Shown piece by piece: positions 17,598 to 26,988 of a DNA stretch of 53,792 bases. Below the pieces are notes generated by a model. It saw only the letters and a program-made list of their open reading frames with translations. It did no database searches and was not told the DNA's origin. Each line of letters opens with the position of its first letter. The stretch's first letter is position 1. The position numbers were made by a program, and so were the translations under genes. The stretch comes from Oppiella nova (lineage: Eukaryota > Arthropoda > Arachnida > Sarcoptiformes > Oppiidae): NCBI GenBank assembly GCA_905397405.1, contig CAJPVJ010000045.1, positions 1-53,792 of the forward strand, given 5' to 3'.

Positions 17598-18473
17598 ATG
17601 ACTGCAGTTACTGCGAGCATGGTAAAAGAATTACGTGACCGTACTGGTCTTGCAATGATGGAATGCAAAAAAGCATTAACAGAAGCAGACGGTGACATCG
17701 AATTAGCGATTGATAATCTTCGTAAATCAGGTCAAGCAAAAGCAGCTAAAAAAGCTGGTAACATTGCTGCTGATGGCGCGATCACAATTGCTCAAGAAGG
17801 TAACAAAGCAATTCTTTTAGAAGTAAACTGTCAAACTGACTTCGTTGCTAAAGACGAAAACTTTGCTGGTTTCTCTGCGAAAGTTGCTGCTGCTGCACTT
17901 GCTGCTGGTGTAACTGATGCTGCTCAAATTGCTGAATTGAAACTTGAAGATGGTTCAACTGTTGAAGAAGCTCGTATTGCGCTTGTTCAAAAAATCGGTG
18001 AAAACATCCAAGTTCGTCGTGCTGCAATTGTTGAAGGTGAAAACCTTGCAGTTTACAAACACGGTTTAAAAATCGGTGTTGTTGTTTCTTACACAGGTTC
18101 TGCTGAAACTGGTAAAGGTATTGCAATGCACGTTGCTGCGTTCAACCCAGTTGCTGTAACTGCTGAAGATGTTTCTGCTGATCTTATCGCGAAAGAGAAA
18201 GAAATTGCAGAAGCTAAAGCGATTGAATCTGGTAAGCCAGCGAACATCGTTGAAAAAATGGTGACTGGTTCAGTTGAAAAATACTTGAACGAAGTTGTTC
18301 TTGAGCGTCAACAATACGTAATCGACAACGACAAAAAAGTTGCTGAAGTATTGAAAGCGACTGCAACAACTGTGGCTCAATTCGTTCGCTTCGAAGTGGG
18401 TGAAGGTATTGAGAAGAAAGCTGAAATGAGCTTTGCAGAAGAAGTTGCTGCTGCTCAAGCGGCTGCTAAATAA
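17598..18473 (+). CDS. tsf: Elongation factor Ts
   Basis: Nucleotide exchange factor that recycles EF-Tu-GDP. The N-terminal UBA-like part reads VKELRDRTGLAMMECKKALTEADGDIELAIDNLRKSG, and NCQTDFVAKDENF is the conserved EF-Tu contact block (TDFV). 291 residues, normal for the family. ATG 17598 follows TAGGAGAAC. The strong codon bias typical of translation genes is visible in the repeated GCT and GAA codons. Confidence 0.98.
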   Translation: MTAVTASMVKELRDRTGLAMMECKKALTEADGDIELAIDNLRKSGQAKAAKKAGNIAADGAITIAQEGNKAILLEVNCQTDFVAKDENFAGFSAKVAAAALAAGVTDAAQIAELKLEDGSTVEEARIALVQKIGENIQVRRAAIVEGENLAVYKHGLKIGVVVSYTGSAETGKGIAMHVAAFNPVAVTAEDVSADLIAKEKEIAEAKAIESGKPANIVEKMVTGSVEKYLNEVVLERQQYVIDNDKKVAEVLKATATTVAQFVRFEVGEGIEKKAEMSFAEEVAAAQAAAK

Positions 18474-18499
18474 TTTTTACTCACTGAGTATAATTATTG

Positions 18500-18527
18500 A
18501 AAACCCCTCCTTAGAGGGGTTTTTTTT
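18500..18527 (+). terminator. Terminator after tsf
   Basis: CCCCTC/GAGGGG stem flanked by AAAA and TTTT, a 4-base loop and an 8-T run: textbook intrinsic terminator 27 bases after the tsf stop. Confidence 0.92.
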
Positions 18528-18630
18528 GTCTGTAATTTAATTGAAGTAGATTCAGAAGAATTAATTCATACATATCTAAAAGATTATTCTTTTATAATTC
18601 CACAATGAACATTGATTAGACTCAAACTTT

Positions 18631-19191
18631 ATGGCAAATAAAACTCAACTTGGTATTGGTGCTGTAATCGCAGTGATCGTCGCAGCTTATCTAGGTGTTG
18701 ATCTTAATCAACAAACAAATCAAGCAACTGAATCCTCTAAAGTTGAATCGATCGATCAGCAAAACAATCATTCACAAGACAATACACAGCATGTGAATGA
18801 GCAAAGTAAAGATAACCAATTTAACGATAAGCCGTCTGCCAATAGTCAAAATCAAAATGGCCTTGAGGTTATTCGAAAAGCCTATGATGCAAAACTCAGT
18901 AATGTTCAAGTAAAATCCATCGGTCGAGTAAAAGCCGTGTTGCGTGATGATAATGAAGGTTCGCGCCATCAAAAATTTATTCTTGCACTGGATAATGGCT
19001 TAACTGTATTGGTTGCACATAATATTGATTTAGCACCACGCATAGATAATTTACGCAAAGGTGATACCGTCGAATTTTTTGGCGAGTATGAATATAGTAA
19101 TCAAGGTGGTGTAATGCATTGGACACACCATGATCCAAAGCGTCGTCATCAAGATGGTTGGCTAAAACATAATGGAAAAACCTATCAGTAA
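18631..19191 (+). CDS. DUF3465 family membrane-anchored protein
   Basis: 186 residues. One hydrophobic helix near the N-terminus (LGIGAVIAVIVAAYLGVDL) is followed by about 55 Gln/Asn/Ser-rich disordered residues and then a compact domain, about 80-186, with VLRDDNEGSRHQKFILALDNG, VAHNIDLAPRIDNLRKGDTV and GGVMHWTHHDPKRRHQDGWL. That His-rich end and GSRHQ are typical of DUF3465. Predicted periplasmic OB-fold-like domain; function unknown. A TATAAT-like box at 18593 suggests its own promoter. Confidence 0.75.
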   Translation: MANKTQLGIGAVIAVIVAAYLGVDLNQQTNQATESSKVESIDQQNNHSQDNTQHVNEQSKDNQFNDKPSANSQNQNGLEVIRKAYDAKLSNVQVKSIGRVKAVLRDDNEGSRHQKFILALDNGLTVLVAHNIDLAPRIDNLRKGDTVEFFGEYEYSNQGGVMHWTHHDPKRRHQDGWLKHNGKTYQ

Positions 19192-19320
19192 TCTATTGGT
19201 TATTTTCTTAGGTGCACAAAAGATTAGGTCTTGTTTAAACGTATAAATAGCAATTTTGTTCTATACGCTTTTTATAAACATGCTATTTTTAAATTATTAT
19301 CAAAAGTCTGAATAGAAAAA

Positions 19321-20142
19321 ATGCAGGAGTGGGCAAGCTACTTTCACCTAAAAGAATTGGGTGGATTAGAGTTGTTAAAAGCACAGTATCACCATAAGCA
19401 ATTTTCAAAGCATGTGCATGAAGGTTATTGTATTGGTGTGATTGAAGATGGTGCACAGAGTTTTTATCGGACTGGGCAGTTACATACAGCACCGAAGGGC
19501 GACATTATTTTAGTCAATGCTGATGAAATTCATACAGGTTCATCTGCTGTAGAGTCAGGCTGGAAATATCGTGCAATTTATCCAACGCCAGAAATGTTGT
19601 TAGATGCAGGGCAAGATTTTTTTAGTGTTAAAAATAGCGTACCGTGGTTCCCACAAGCAGTTGTGCAAGATGTTGGATTGGCACAGCAACTCTGTTTACT
19701 TTTTGATTTATTAGAACAAAAAGAAAATACTTTACTGAAAGAGAGTATGTATTTATCCACTTTAGCTCGCTTAATCAGTCGCTATGGTCGTGCCAAATTA
19801 ACACCTGCTGAATTACCAGAAGCACAACGGAAAGTTGAAATAGTTAAAGATTTATTAAGCAGCTTCCCTGAGCATGATTATTCGCTCACTGATTTGGCGA
19901 CCTATGTAGGATTAAGCCCTTGGCATTTTTTACGTGAATTTAAAAAATATACGGGATTACCACCGCATAGCTGGTTGGTTCAGGTCCGCTTACAGAAAGC
20001 GCGCCAATTATTAAAACAAGGTCAGAGTATTGCAATGACTGCCCAAAATAGTGGTTTTTCAGATCAAAGTCATTTTAATCGACATTTTAAAAAAGCAGTC
20101 GGGGTTACGCCTTCTCAATATTTAAGTACCTTAAATATTTAA
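19321..20142 (+). CDS. AraC-family transcriptional regulator
   Basis: 273 residues. The N-terminal cupin sensor domain contains FSKHVHEGYCIGVIEDGAQSF and PKGDIILVNADEIHTG. The C-terminal double helix-turn-helix reads YSLTDLATYVGLSPWHFLREFKK then IAMTAQNSGFSDQSHFNRHFKK, ending VGVTPSQYL. AraC activators often sit next to their target; the next genes on the same strand, 121 bases on, form an AzlC/AzlD exporter, so control of that exporter is likely. The ligand is probably an amino acid; this is inference. Confidence 0.9.
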   Translation: MQEWASYFHLKELGGLELLKAQYHHKQFSKHVHEGYCIGVIEDGAQSFYRTGQLHTAPKGDIILVNADEIHTGSSAVESGWKYRAIYPTPEMLLDAGQDFFSVKNSVPWFPQAVVQDVGLAQQLCLLFDLLEQKENTLLKESMYLSTLARLISRYGRAKLTPAELPEAQRKVEIVKDLLSSFPEHDYSLTDLATYVGLSPWHFLREFKKYTGLPPHSWLVQVRLQKARQLLKQGQSIAMTAQNSGFSDQSHFNRHFKKAVGVTPSQYLSTLNI

Positions 20143-20263
20143 TAAATGTATTAGGAAATAACCATTTAAACGCTCACAGCCCCTCACCAAATAGCAATTT
20201 CATCCAAGCGATCACTGAGCATTTATAAGATACTGATTAAATTCTTAGATTTGGATTTTGCAA

Positions 20264-21010
20264 ATGAGTGATCAATTTGAATCTTATACTGCCGAGATTG
20301 AGCCGAAGTCTAAGCAAAATAAAAAGGCTTTTTTCCAAGGTGTGGTCGATATTTTACCTTTATCTATCGCCGTACTGCCTTGGGGTATTCTGGCTGGCTC
20401 AATGGCAATCAATGCTGGATTAAGCTTTGCACAAGCATTCTCAATGTCCGCTGTTGTATTTGCAGGTGCAGCACAGTTGGTGAGTTTAGGTTTAGTCATG
20501 TCACATGCATCTGCCTTGACGATTATGATTACGGTATTTTTCTTAACCAGTCAGCATTTAATTTATGCGCTTAATTTTCGTCAAGATGTCAGTCGTTTTC
20601 CGTTTAAGCAACGCATATTAATTGGCTTCTTGCTGACAGATGAACTGTTTGCTGTCGGCATTGGCAAAGATAAACAGCGCAGCTTTGCTTATTTGTTTGG
20701 TGCTGGGCTGTGTTTTTATTTGGCTTGGTGCCTATTTAGTGTGTTAGGAATTGTACTGGCTAAATCAATTCCAAATTTAGAAAGCTTACATTTAGATTTT
20801 TCAATTGTTGCGGTATTTATTTTGATTATTGTGCCGATGGTGAAAAATAGCGCAACTTTGGTAGGCGTCATGTGTACCTTGCTATCTGCCTGTATTTTTA
20901 AATATTTTCAATTTGAAGGGGGCATTGTGCTATCCGGGATTTTGGGGATGTTTAGTGCGATGTGTACGGCAAAGATCGTTGGAGTAAAAAACATAGGAGT
21001 AGCAAAATGA
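20264..21010 (+). CDS. azlC: AzlC-type branched-chain amino acid exporter, large subunit
   Basis: Inner-membrane protein of 248 residues with the AzlC pattern: GVVDILPLSIAVLPWGILAG near the N-terminus, then AVVFAGAAQLVSLGL and a membrane core with FFLTSQHLIYALNFR. AzlCD exports branched-chain amino acids in Bacillus; relatives in other bacteria export other amino acids. ATG 20264 is preferred to TTG 20258, although no strong ribosome site precedes either. The stop overlaps the azlD start by ATGA. Confidence 0.85.
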   Translation: MSDQFESYTAEIEPKSKQNKKAFFQGVVDILPLSIAVLPWGILAGSMAINAGLSFAQAFSMSAVVFAGAAQLVSLGLVMSHASALTIMITVFFLTSQHLIYALNFRQDVSRFPFKQRILIGFLLTDELFAVGIGKDKQRSFAYLFGAGLCFYLAWCLFSVLGIVLAKSIPNLESLHLDFSIVAVFILIIVPMVKNSATLVGVMCTLLSACIFKYFQFEGGIVLSGILGMFSAMCTAKIVGVKNIGVAK

Positions 21011-21321
21011 CATGGGCTTTATTGTTAACTTTGGCAGGCATTGTATTGATTAACCGTTACTTTTTCTTGGAACCTAAAATCGCCCTGAAATTACCTCGTG
21101 TAATTGGAAATATGTTGCAGTATTCAGCACCATGTTTGCTGACTGCAATTTGTGCACCAATTGTATTTTTTAATGGAGACCAATTCCGTGCATTGCCTTT
21201 GGATGCCTATTTTTTAACAGCAATGATCTGTGTTGTTTTAGCACTTATTTCTAAGAAAATTCTAGTCAATTTAGCTTTAAGTTTATTGTGCTTTTACGGG
21301 TTATTTTATCTGTTAAATTGA
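21007..21321 (+). CDS. azlD: AzlD-type exporter small subunit
   Basis: 104-residue membrane protein with about four helices starting MTWALLLTLAGIVLINRYFF; the R-V-I-G-N-M-L-Q-Y-S-A-P stretch is typical of AzlD. The start ATG overlaps the azlC stop (ATGA), so the two are coupled and probably made in fixed ratio. A longer frame from 20962 lies within azlC and is not the start. Confidence 0.85.
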   Translation: MTWALLLTLAGIVLINRYFFLEPKIALKLPRVIGNMLQYSAPCLLTAICAPIVFFNGDQFRALPLDAYFLTAMICVVLALISKKILVNLALSLLCFYGLFYLLN

Positions 21322-21329
21322 AAAAAATG

Positions 21330-21358
21330 GAGGGAAAAGCCGAATTGGATTTTCCCTC
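21330..21358. terminator. Bidirectional terminator between azlD and the Mpo1-like gene
   Basis: A 9-base perfect stem (GAGGGAAAA/TTTTCCCTC) sits between convergent genes, 9 bases after azlD and 14 bases after the minus-strand stop. An A-run on its left becomes a T-run for minus-strand transcripts. Confidence 0.7.
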
Positions 21359-21371
21359 TGGTTTATTTGCG

Positions 21372-21818
21372 CTAAAAAGCCAGTTTCTGGCGTGTTTTCC
21401 ATTTGGGTAGTACTTTACCAAGATAGGCATCCATACACCATACAGGGCCAATGAGGAGGAATTGAAGGTCTTTAAAGAAAGAAGGCTTTTTACCCTCGAC
21501 TTTGTGACCATAAAATTGACCAATCCAAGCCAAAATAAACACCCCAATATAGAAACCAAAACCAACAGGAAGTAAGTAAATGATCCATGCCATGACTGCA
21601 ATTAATGCGGTCATTGCTACAGCAAGAACAATATCCAAACGGGCATAGAAAACCAAGGTAAGAACCAGAAGTAGTGCGGTAAGCAAAGCACTAAAATGTG
21701 CAAGAATCCCAATGATGGCAAATAAAATCGCGGGAACACAAGCCCAATGGATGGCTTTATTGGTTTTGTTTTGATGACTTTCGCTATATTCATCAAACCA
21801 TTCGGTGATTGTTTTCAT
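21372..21818 (-). CDS. Mpo1-like (DUF962) membrane protein
   Basis: 148 residues from ATG 21818, which follows GGAG; the frame itself opens at 21830. It begins MKTITEWFDEYSESHQNKTNKAIHWACVP and has four hydrophobic helices and IGQFYGHKVEGKKPSF. SHxNKxNKxIHxxCVP and GH.xEGKKPs are the hallmarks of the Mpo1/YGL010w family (DUF962), an iron-dependent dioxygenase of 2-hydroxy fatty acid oxidation in yeast. The bacterial role is unproven. Convergent with azlCD. Confidence 0.85.
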   Translation of the reverse strand: MKTITEWFDEYSESHQNKTNKAIHWACVPAILFAIIGILAHFSALLTALLLVLTLVFYARLDIVLAVAMTALIAVMAWIIYLLPVGFGFYIGVFILAWIGQFYGHKVEGKKPSFFKDLQFLLIGPVWCMDAYLGKVLPKWKTRQKLAF

Positions 21819-21935
21819 TTGGCGCTCCATGCATGTGGTTGGCTATATTTATTTTGCTGAAAACAATATAAATCAGAATAATGTTTTGGTCAAAATACCG
21901 GCTTTAAATAAAACCAAGTGCTGGTCAGGGGGAGT

Positions 21936-22706
21936 TCAATGTGTGGCCTGATAGAAATTTAAAATATCACGTGCCCAGCTTTGGTGTTCTGGTTTAACTG
22001 TGACTTTGATTTCCTGAAAATTGGTGACATCGTTGCCATCACTTTCATCGGCATAATAGGCGATCCCATGTGTTTTGTTGGGATAGTTGGGAATTTGATA
22101 GCTAAAATACACTTTATTTTTATTGGCTTTGACGATGTTTAGCAAACGATTTTTATCTTCAATGGCACCAAATTCATTGTCTAAACTGAGTTTTTTGACA
22201 TTGGGGAAATATAAACTTGCGTTATGCATGGCACAGCCAACACAAGCGGAAGAATTATAAATGGTGATGACTTCATCTTTTTTACGGCTTGCCAGCACAG
22301 CATACGCAACGCCAGAAGGTCCCATATCCGTGCTGATCACTTGCCATGATAGGGGGACAAGTACAGGACCAATACCCGGCAGTAAGATGATTTTAAAGTT
22401 TTTTGCTTGAGTCGCAGATAATGTATAACTGAACTGACATTTCACTTGCTGGGTATTGTTGATCTTACAGACGGCATCATCTTTGTAGAATCCTGTATCG
22501 TTAAAAGGATTGGGAATTGCAGCAATATAGGTATCCACTGTTACATTATTGCTGAGTGTGGCTGCGGGGAGTTTTTCAAGTTGGTGTTGTGGGTGAGGTG
22601 CTTGGTTGGTTTTTAGATCAGGAAAAGTGGCTTTGAAAATAGCGATATCTCCATAAGCAAAACTACTTAGGCCCAATAGTATGATTAAAAATTTCGAATT
22701 AAGCAT
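21936..22706 (-). CDS. Secreted protein of unknown function, possibly DUF4850
   Basis: 256 residues with a signal peptide MLNSKFLIILLGLSSFAYG and a mature region starting DIAIFKATF. Notable features are a Cys pair CVGCAMHNASLYFPN in the middle, two more Cys (VCKINNTQQVKCQF), and the hydrophobic block ILLPGIGPVLVPLSWQVISTDMGPSG. The overall look matches DUF4850-type proteins common in Acinetobacter, but I am not certain. The Cys residues suggest disulfides in the periplasm. It lies 29 bases downstream of the amidohydrolase gene on the same strand and may share its transcript. Confidence 0.55.
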   Translation of the reverse strand: MLNSKFLIILLGLSSFAYGDIAIFKATFPDLKTNQAPHPQHQLEKLPAATLSNNVTVDTYIAAIPNPFNDTGFYKDDAVCKINNTQQVKCQFSYTLSATQAKNFKIILLPGIGPVLVPLSWQVISTDMGPSGVAYAVLASRKKDEVITIYNSSACVGCAMHNASLYFPNVKKLSLDNEFGAIEDKNRLLNIVKANKNKVYFSYQIPNYPNKTHGIAYYADESDGNDVTNFQEIKVTVKPEHQSWARDILNFYQATH

Positions 22707-22735
22707 GTCCTATCCCGACTAGTCCTTACTGATCC

Positions 22736-24523
22736 TTATTGGGGACTTTGATAAATCAATTGACCTTCTTTATAGGTTGCCAATATTTTGATGTCTTTAA
22801 TCTTTTGAGTGGGCACTTTTAATGGGTCTTGATCTATCACCACAAGATCCGCCAATTTGCCTTTTTCTAAGGTACCTTTGTCTTTTTCTTCAAAGTATTG
22901 GTATGCAGCCCAATCTGTGACTGATTTTAATGCAATATAAGGGCTGACCTTTTGATCCTCACCTAATACATCTCCAGAACGGGTGGTACGATTGACGGTT
23001 GCATCAATCACCATCATATTTTTAGGAGGGATGACTGGAGCATCATGGTGTTCAGTAAAAATCATATTTTTTCTTAATGCAGAACCTGTAGGGGAAATTC
23101 GGTTGGCACGTTCTGCGCCGAGCGTTTCATGTTTATGCCAATCGCCCCAGTAGTAAGTATGTAATGAGAAGAACGAAGGAATAAGCCCTAATTTCTTGGC
23201 TTGATCTAATTGATCCTCACGCATGGTTTGTGCATGAATAATCACATTGCGGCGATCTGCTTGGCCATATTGTGCATTGGCTGTCTCAATAGTTGCGAGA
23301 TATTGGTCAATTGCAGCATCACCATTGGCATGTGCAAGAATTTGCCAATGGTTCTTATAAGCCAGATTAATTGCATCTTGAACCATTTTTGTATCTGGAT
23401 AGGCTGAATAACCACGATAGTCTTTAGGTTTTCCCTCTGGTGGGATGAAGTAAGGTTGCGTTAGCCATGCGGTTTTGCCTTGTGGGGAGCCATCTAGGCT
23501 GATTTTAACCCCACCAATTCTAAAATGATTTTGATAATTGAGACTACTGCCATTTTTCAGCATGTATTCTTTTTCATTGATGATATCTGGATAAACCACG
23601 ACATCAATATTCAATTGATTGATGGCCGCAAAACTTCGCCATAATTCAGCTGTACCATGATCAGCACGACCTTCTTGTACAGTGGTATAGCCATTTTTGA
23701 TATAGGTATTCAGTGCTGTTTTTGCCATATTTTGCATGATTTCAGGTGGAACTTTACTAAATGCAGTTGCCATTGCTGAAAAAACAGCAGCTTCTTCAAG
23801 TACACCATTTGGCTCTTGAGAATTTGCTTTACGGCGAATAATACCGCCAGTTGGATTTGGGGTATTTTTATTGATGTTTAAAAGTTCAAGAGCCTTATGA
23901 TTTACAGAGGCTAAGTGTCCTGACTGATGTAAAACAATAATTGGGTGATTGGTGGAAACCAAATCTAAATCATCTGCTGTAGGATGTCGTTTTTCTTTAA
24001 TTTGGGCGTCATCATAACCATTTCCAATAATCCAGCCTGAGGTTGCTTTGATAAACTCTGGATTGTTTTGTTGCCACAATGAAAGTTCACGAATCAATGA
24101 TGCAATATCTGAAACGTTACCATCGGGCATAGGGTAGAGATTTGCCACAGTTTGCTGTAGACCTACACTATTTAAATGGCTATGTGCATCAATAAAACCA
24201 GGCAGCAGGGTATGACTGTTTAAGTTAACCTCTTGGGTATTTTTTTGTTTTAATTTTTGCGCTTGTTTTAAATCACCTGCAAAGACAATTTTTCCATCCT
24301 TGACCACTAGCGCTTCGACATAATGAGGTGACATGCCTTGCATGGTTAAAATTGAGCCACCGTAAAATAGCGTATTTGTTTGTGTCAATGTTGCAAGATC
24401 AGCAGGGGTATTCGTGTTTGTTGGAGATACTGTGGTACAGCCAGTAAGCGAGCCGATACCAATTACGCAAATGATGGGTGCAATTGCACGGACAAGTTTT
24501 GATGGGCTACTGATTTGAAACAT
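22736..24523 (-). CDS. Lipoprotein amidohydrolase (YtcJ/Amidohydro_3 type)
   Basis: Metal-dependent hydrolase of 595 residues anchored as a lipoprotein (lipobox LTGC). LLPGFIDAHSHLNSVG carries the HxH metal motif. Later metal-site motifs are HANGDAAIDQYL and NVIIHAQTMREDQ, and TEHHDAP precedes the C-terminal half. The composite beta-domain ends KGTLEKGKLADLVVIDQDPLKV, the family's typical tail. YtcJ relatives hydrolyse varied amides; the substrate is unknown. ATG 24523 follows GGGGATT. Probably cotranscribed with the secreted protein downstream. Confidence 0.85.
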   Translation of the reverse strand: MFQISSPSKLVRAIAPIICVIGIGSLTGCTTVSPTNTNTPADLATLTQTNTLFYGGSILTMQGMSPHYVEALVVKDGKIVFAGDLKQAQKLKQKNTQEVNLNSHTLLPGFIDAHSHLNSVGLQQTVANLYPMPDGNVSDIASLIRELSLWQQNNPEFIKATSGWIIGNGYDDAQIKEKRHPTADDLDLVSTNHPIIVLHQSGHLASVNHKALELLNINKNTPNPTGGIIRRKANSQEPNGVLEEAAVFSAMATAFSKVPPEIMQNMAKTALNTYIKNGYTTVQEGRADHGTAELWRSFAAINQLNIDVVVYPDIINEKEYMLKNGSSLNYQNHFRIGGVKISLDGSPQGKTAWLTQPYFIPPEGKPKDYRGYSAYPDTKMVQDAINLAYKNHWQILAHANGDAAIDQYLATIETANAQYGQADRRNVIIHAQTMREDQLDQAKKLGLIPSFFSLHTYYWGDWHKHETLGAERANRISPTGSALRKNMIFTEHHDAPVIPPKNMMVIDATVNRTTRSGDVLGEDQKVSPYIALKSVTDWAAYQYFEEKDKGTLEKGKLADLVVIDQDPLKVPTQKIKDIKILATYKEGQLIYQSPQ

Positions 24524-24710
24524 GAATAATCCCCAATTTTGTTTTATTAAATATTGCTCAAAACAGATGAATTGAATTGTTTATTTTATTCAACCTAGCA
24601 AAGATTTTGATCTGCGTATAGGTTTGATATGTGTTTAAAAAATGATAAGTGTTTTTGCATTTGAGCAATGATCTTGATTCATCCTAAACGATTTTTTATT
24701 TATATACAGC

Positions 24711-25874
24711 CTAAATAAATCTTTTTCTAAAATAAATCACAGATAACAGTGCCAGTGCTAAACCAATAAATGAGGGACCATAACCGATAGGAGCAGCAAG
24801 TAAGCCAACAATCACAGCTCCTGCTACAGCTCCACCATAATTAAAAATATTCACCCGTGCGATAATTTCATCGCGTCGATTTTCATCTAGACGACCTGCT
24901 GCTGAAAATGTCAGCGGGACTAATGCGCCTACCGCAATACCAGCCAGTGCAAAACCAGCAATGACAATCGCCAATGAATGCCCTAAGCCAGCTATGGCAC
25001 AGCCTGTTGCACCAATCAGCGTTGTGATGAATGCAACCCATGCAGCGCTTTTAAATTTTAAAAGATAATCTAGACTTAAACGTGTGAGTAAAATACCCAT
25101 TTGGTAAGCGGCATAACCCAATGGTGCGACTGTGGCTGAGCTTGCTAAAATATCTTTAAGATAAATTGAACTCCACGTGCTGATTGCTGAGTCGACAGTA
25201 AAGGCGATGAGAATGATCACACCAAAAATAAGCAATTGTTTATGCGGAATTGGTGATCGTTGTTGAGGGTGTAGGGCAGCATTTTCTTTTTGTTGAAATA
25301 ACCACCGTTTTGAAACTTGCGATGTAATCAAACACATCATGACAGCAATGCACAATGCCGCTGTTGCCCCAAGTGTGGTTGAGACTGTCGCGGACATGAT
25401 TAACGCACCAAGGAAAGCAGCAGCGGTATAACAGGCAAAAAAACCGCCTAAGGCGCTTTTTCCAAGTTTTTGTTCCATCATGACAGCTTGCATATTCAAT
25501 GCAGCATCTAAACATCCAAGTCCAAGCCCATAAAGTAAAAAACTAGCGACCATGATCATGGCACTGGGACTAAATGCTGCAATTGCAATACCGATGGCTT
25601 CAAATAGCAAGCCGATAACAATAGCCAGCCTTGAACCTAGTTTTACAGCGAGTCGATCTGCCAAAATAGAACCCAGTGCTGCTGCAATACAGACGCCAAG
25701 GATAATAATCGACAGTTGATCATCTGAAAGTCTGTATCGGCTTTTGATTGTAGGAAGCGCAGTCATGACGCTGGCATAACCCAAGCCTTGCGTGGCAAAA
25801 CCAAGTGCGATTATTTTTTGGGTTTTGCTGAGAGATATATGCGCGAAGTTTGGCGTTTTGCTGTTCACGTCCAT
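24711..25874 (-). CDS. Major facilitator superfamily transporter
   Basis: 387 residues and about 12 membrane helices. LADRLAVKLGSRLAIVIGLLFEA between helices 2 and 3 is the MFS motif, and GLGCLDAALNMQAVMMEQ resembles the fucose permease-like/YbjJ group. Substrate unknown. It stands alone, with gaps of about 190 and 220 bases on either side. Start taken at ATG 25874; no strong ribosome site. Confidence 0.8.
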   Translation of the reverse strand: MDVNSKTPNFAHISLSKTQKIIALGFATQGLGYASVMTALPTIKSRYRLSDDQLSIIILGVCIAAALGSILADRLAVKLGSRLAIVIGLLFEAIGIAIAAFSPSAMIMVASFLLYGLGLGCLDAALNMQAVMMEQKLGKSALGGFFACYTAAAFLGALIMSATVSTTLGATAALCIAVMMCLITSQVSKRWLFQQKENAALHPQQRSPIPHKQLLIFGVIILIAFTVDSAISTWSSIYLKDILASSATVAPLGYAAYQMGILLTRLSLDYLLKFKSAAWVAFITTLIGATGCAIAGLGHSLAIVIAGFALAGIAVGALVPLTFSAAGRLDENRRDEIIARVNIFNYGGAVAGAVIVGLLAAPIGYGPSFIGLALALLSVIYFRKRFI

Positions 25875-26048
25875 GCATGGCTCACTTTTTTACTTTTAGA
25901 ATTTAAACTTCGGTTTTCGTTTTCTGTTTAGTGATACATCCTGTATCGACTCGCATTTTATTTTATCTGGAATGTATTGAAAGAAAAGGGGCATAACTGG
26001 AAAGTTAAGGGGGTAATTCGGACATCTGTATTTTTATTTTTGCAATAA

Positions 26049-26072
26049 AAAAGCCACTGGAAAGTGGCTTTT
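26049..26072 (-). terminator. Terminator of rlpA
   Basis: A 10-base perfect stem (AAAAGCCACT/AGTGGCTTTT) with a GGAA loop lies 20 bases after the rlpA stop and is followed on the minus strand by TTTATT. Confidence 0.85.
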
Positions 26073-26091
26073 GTTAAATGCATGCAGTGAT

Positions 26092-26703
26092 TTACGAGTT
26101 TGGACCATCTACGCGTTCAATATTAACGCGTGCTGTTCCTGAATTTGTAATACCTAAACGCTTAGCAGCGCCGTAAGAGAGGTCAAGTACACGGTTACCA
26201 TGGAAAGGACCACGATCGTTGACTTTAACCACTACGCTTTTACCATTGTCTTTATTGGTTACACGAATAAAGCAGTTTAATGGCAAGCTACGGTGTGCAG
26301 CAGTCAAATCATTCATATCGAATGTATCACCGCTTGCGGTTTTACGGCCGTGGAACTGACGACCGTACCAAGATGCAACACCAGTTTGGCTAAATTTGCG
26401 AACTGTGTTTGAAGCAACTTCATTAAGTTTATCAATTACTGAAGGCTCATCTTCAGGAACTTGAATCTTTGCTGCAATAGTTTGACGACGGACTTGATCG
26501 CCAGAACGTTCAGTAATTGACAAACTGTTTAGGTTTGAAAAATGAGAGTTGAAATTTGTTGAATCTTTGCTAATCACACGAGAAGCTAGACTCGAACTAT
26601 CCGAATCATTGTTTAAGTATGATGACTGAACCATTTCTGAGTTGACTTGCGTCATACTCAGACCCATGGTCAGGGCCATCATATATTTTAGTGAAGCATG
26701 CAT
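26092..26703 (-). CDS. rlpA: RlpA family septal/rare lipoprotein A-like protein
   Basis: 203 residues. A signal peptide-like N-terminus (MHASLKYMMALTMGLSMTQVNS) precedes a Ser/Asn-rich stretch and the double-psi beta-barrel domain, about 115-200: GVASWYGRQFHGRKTASGDTF, MNDLTAAHRSLPLNC and VKVNDRGPFHGNRVLDLSYGAA. The last contains the conserved Asp and the aromatic/His residues of the RlpA active site. No SPOR domain and no lipobox Cys, so it is shorter than E. coli RlpA. Pseudomonas RlpA cleaves naked glycans at the septum. Last of the rodA-mltB-rlpA series on this strand, with a 285-base gap before it and its own terminator. Confidence 0.85.
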   Translation of the reverse strand: MHASLKYMMALTMGLSMTQVNSEMVQSSYLNNDSDSSSLASRVISKDSTNFNSHFSNLNSLSITERSGDQVRRQTIAAKIQVPEDEPSVIDKLNEVASNTVRKFSQTGVASWYGRQFHGRKTASGDTFDMNDLTAAHRSLPLNCFIRVTNKDNGKSVVVKVNDRGPFHGNRVLDLSYGAAKRLGITNSGTARVNIERVDGPNS

Positions 26704-26988
26704 CGTTTAACTCCTTGGAACCTCAATTTTAACTTTCTAAGTCGCTGAAAATTAACCATAGAGGTCTGTAAATTCACTTGTGCAACTGCATTTAACGGAA
26801 AGGATAATATTCAAGCTGGAATAAATGTGTCTAGCATTATTTAAGAAACAGTTACAAAAAGGACAAATTCTTACAGGTTTTGGTTAAAAAATAATCAATA
26901 TTGTAACAAATTATGAAAAAAGTATTAAATGTGATCAAATTAACATAAAAAAATCTTGACTTATTTATTGTTTGGGAAATTGCAAGTC

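Noticed and set aside
17848-18126. 92-aa Gln-rich minus-strand frame inside tsf
   Set aside because: Artefact of the GCT/GTT-biased codons of tsf read in reverse; no ribosome site.
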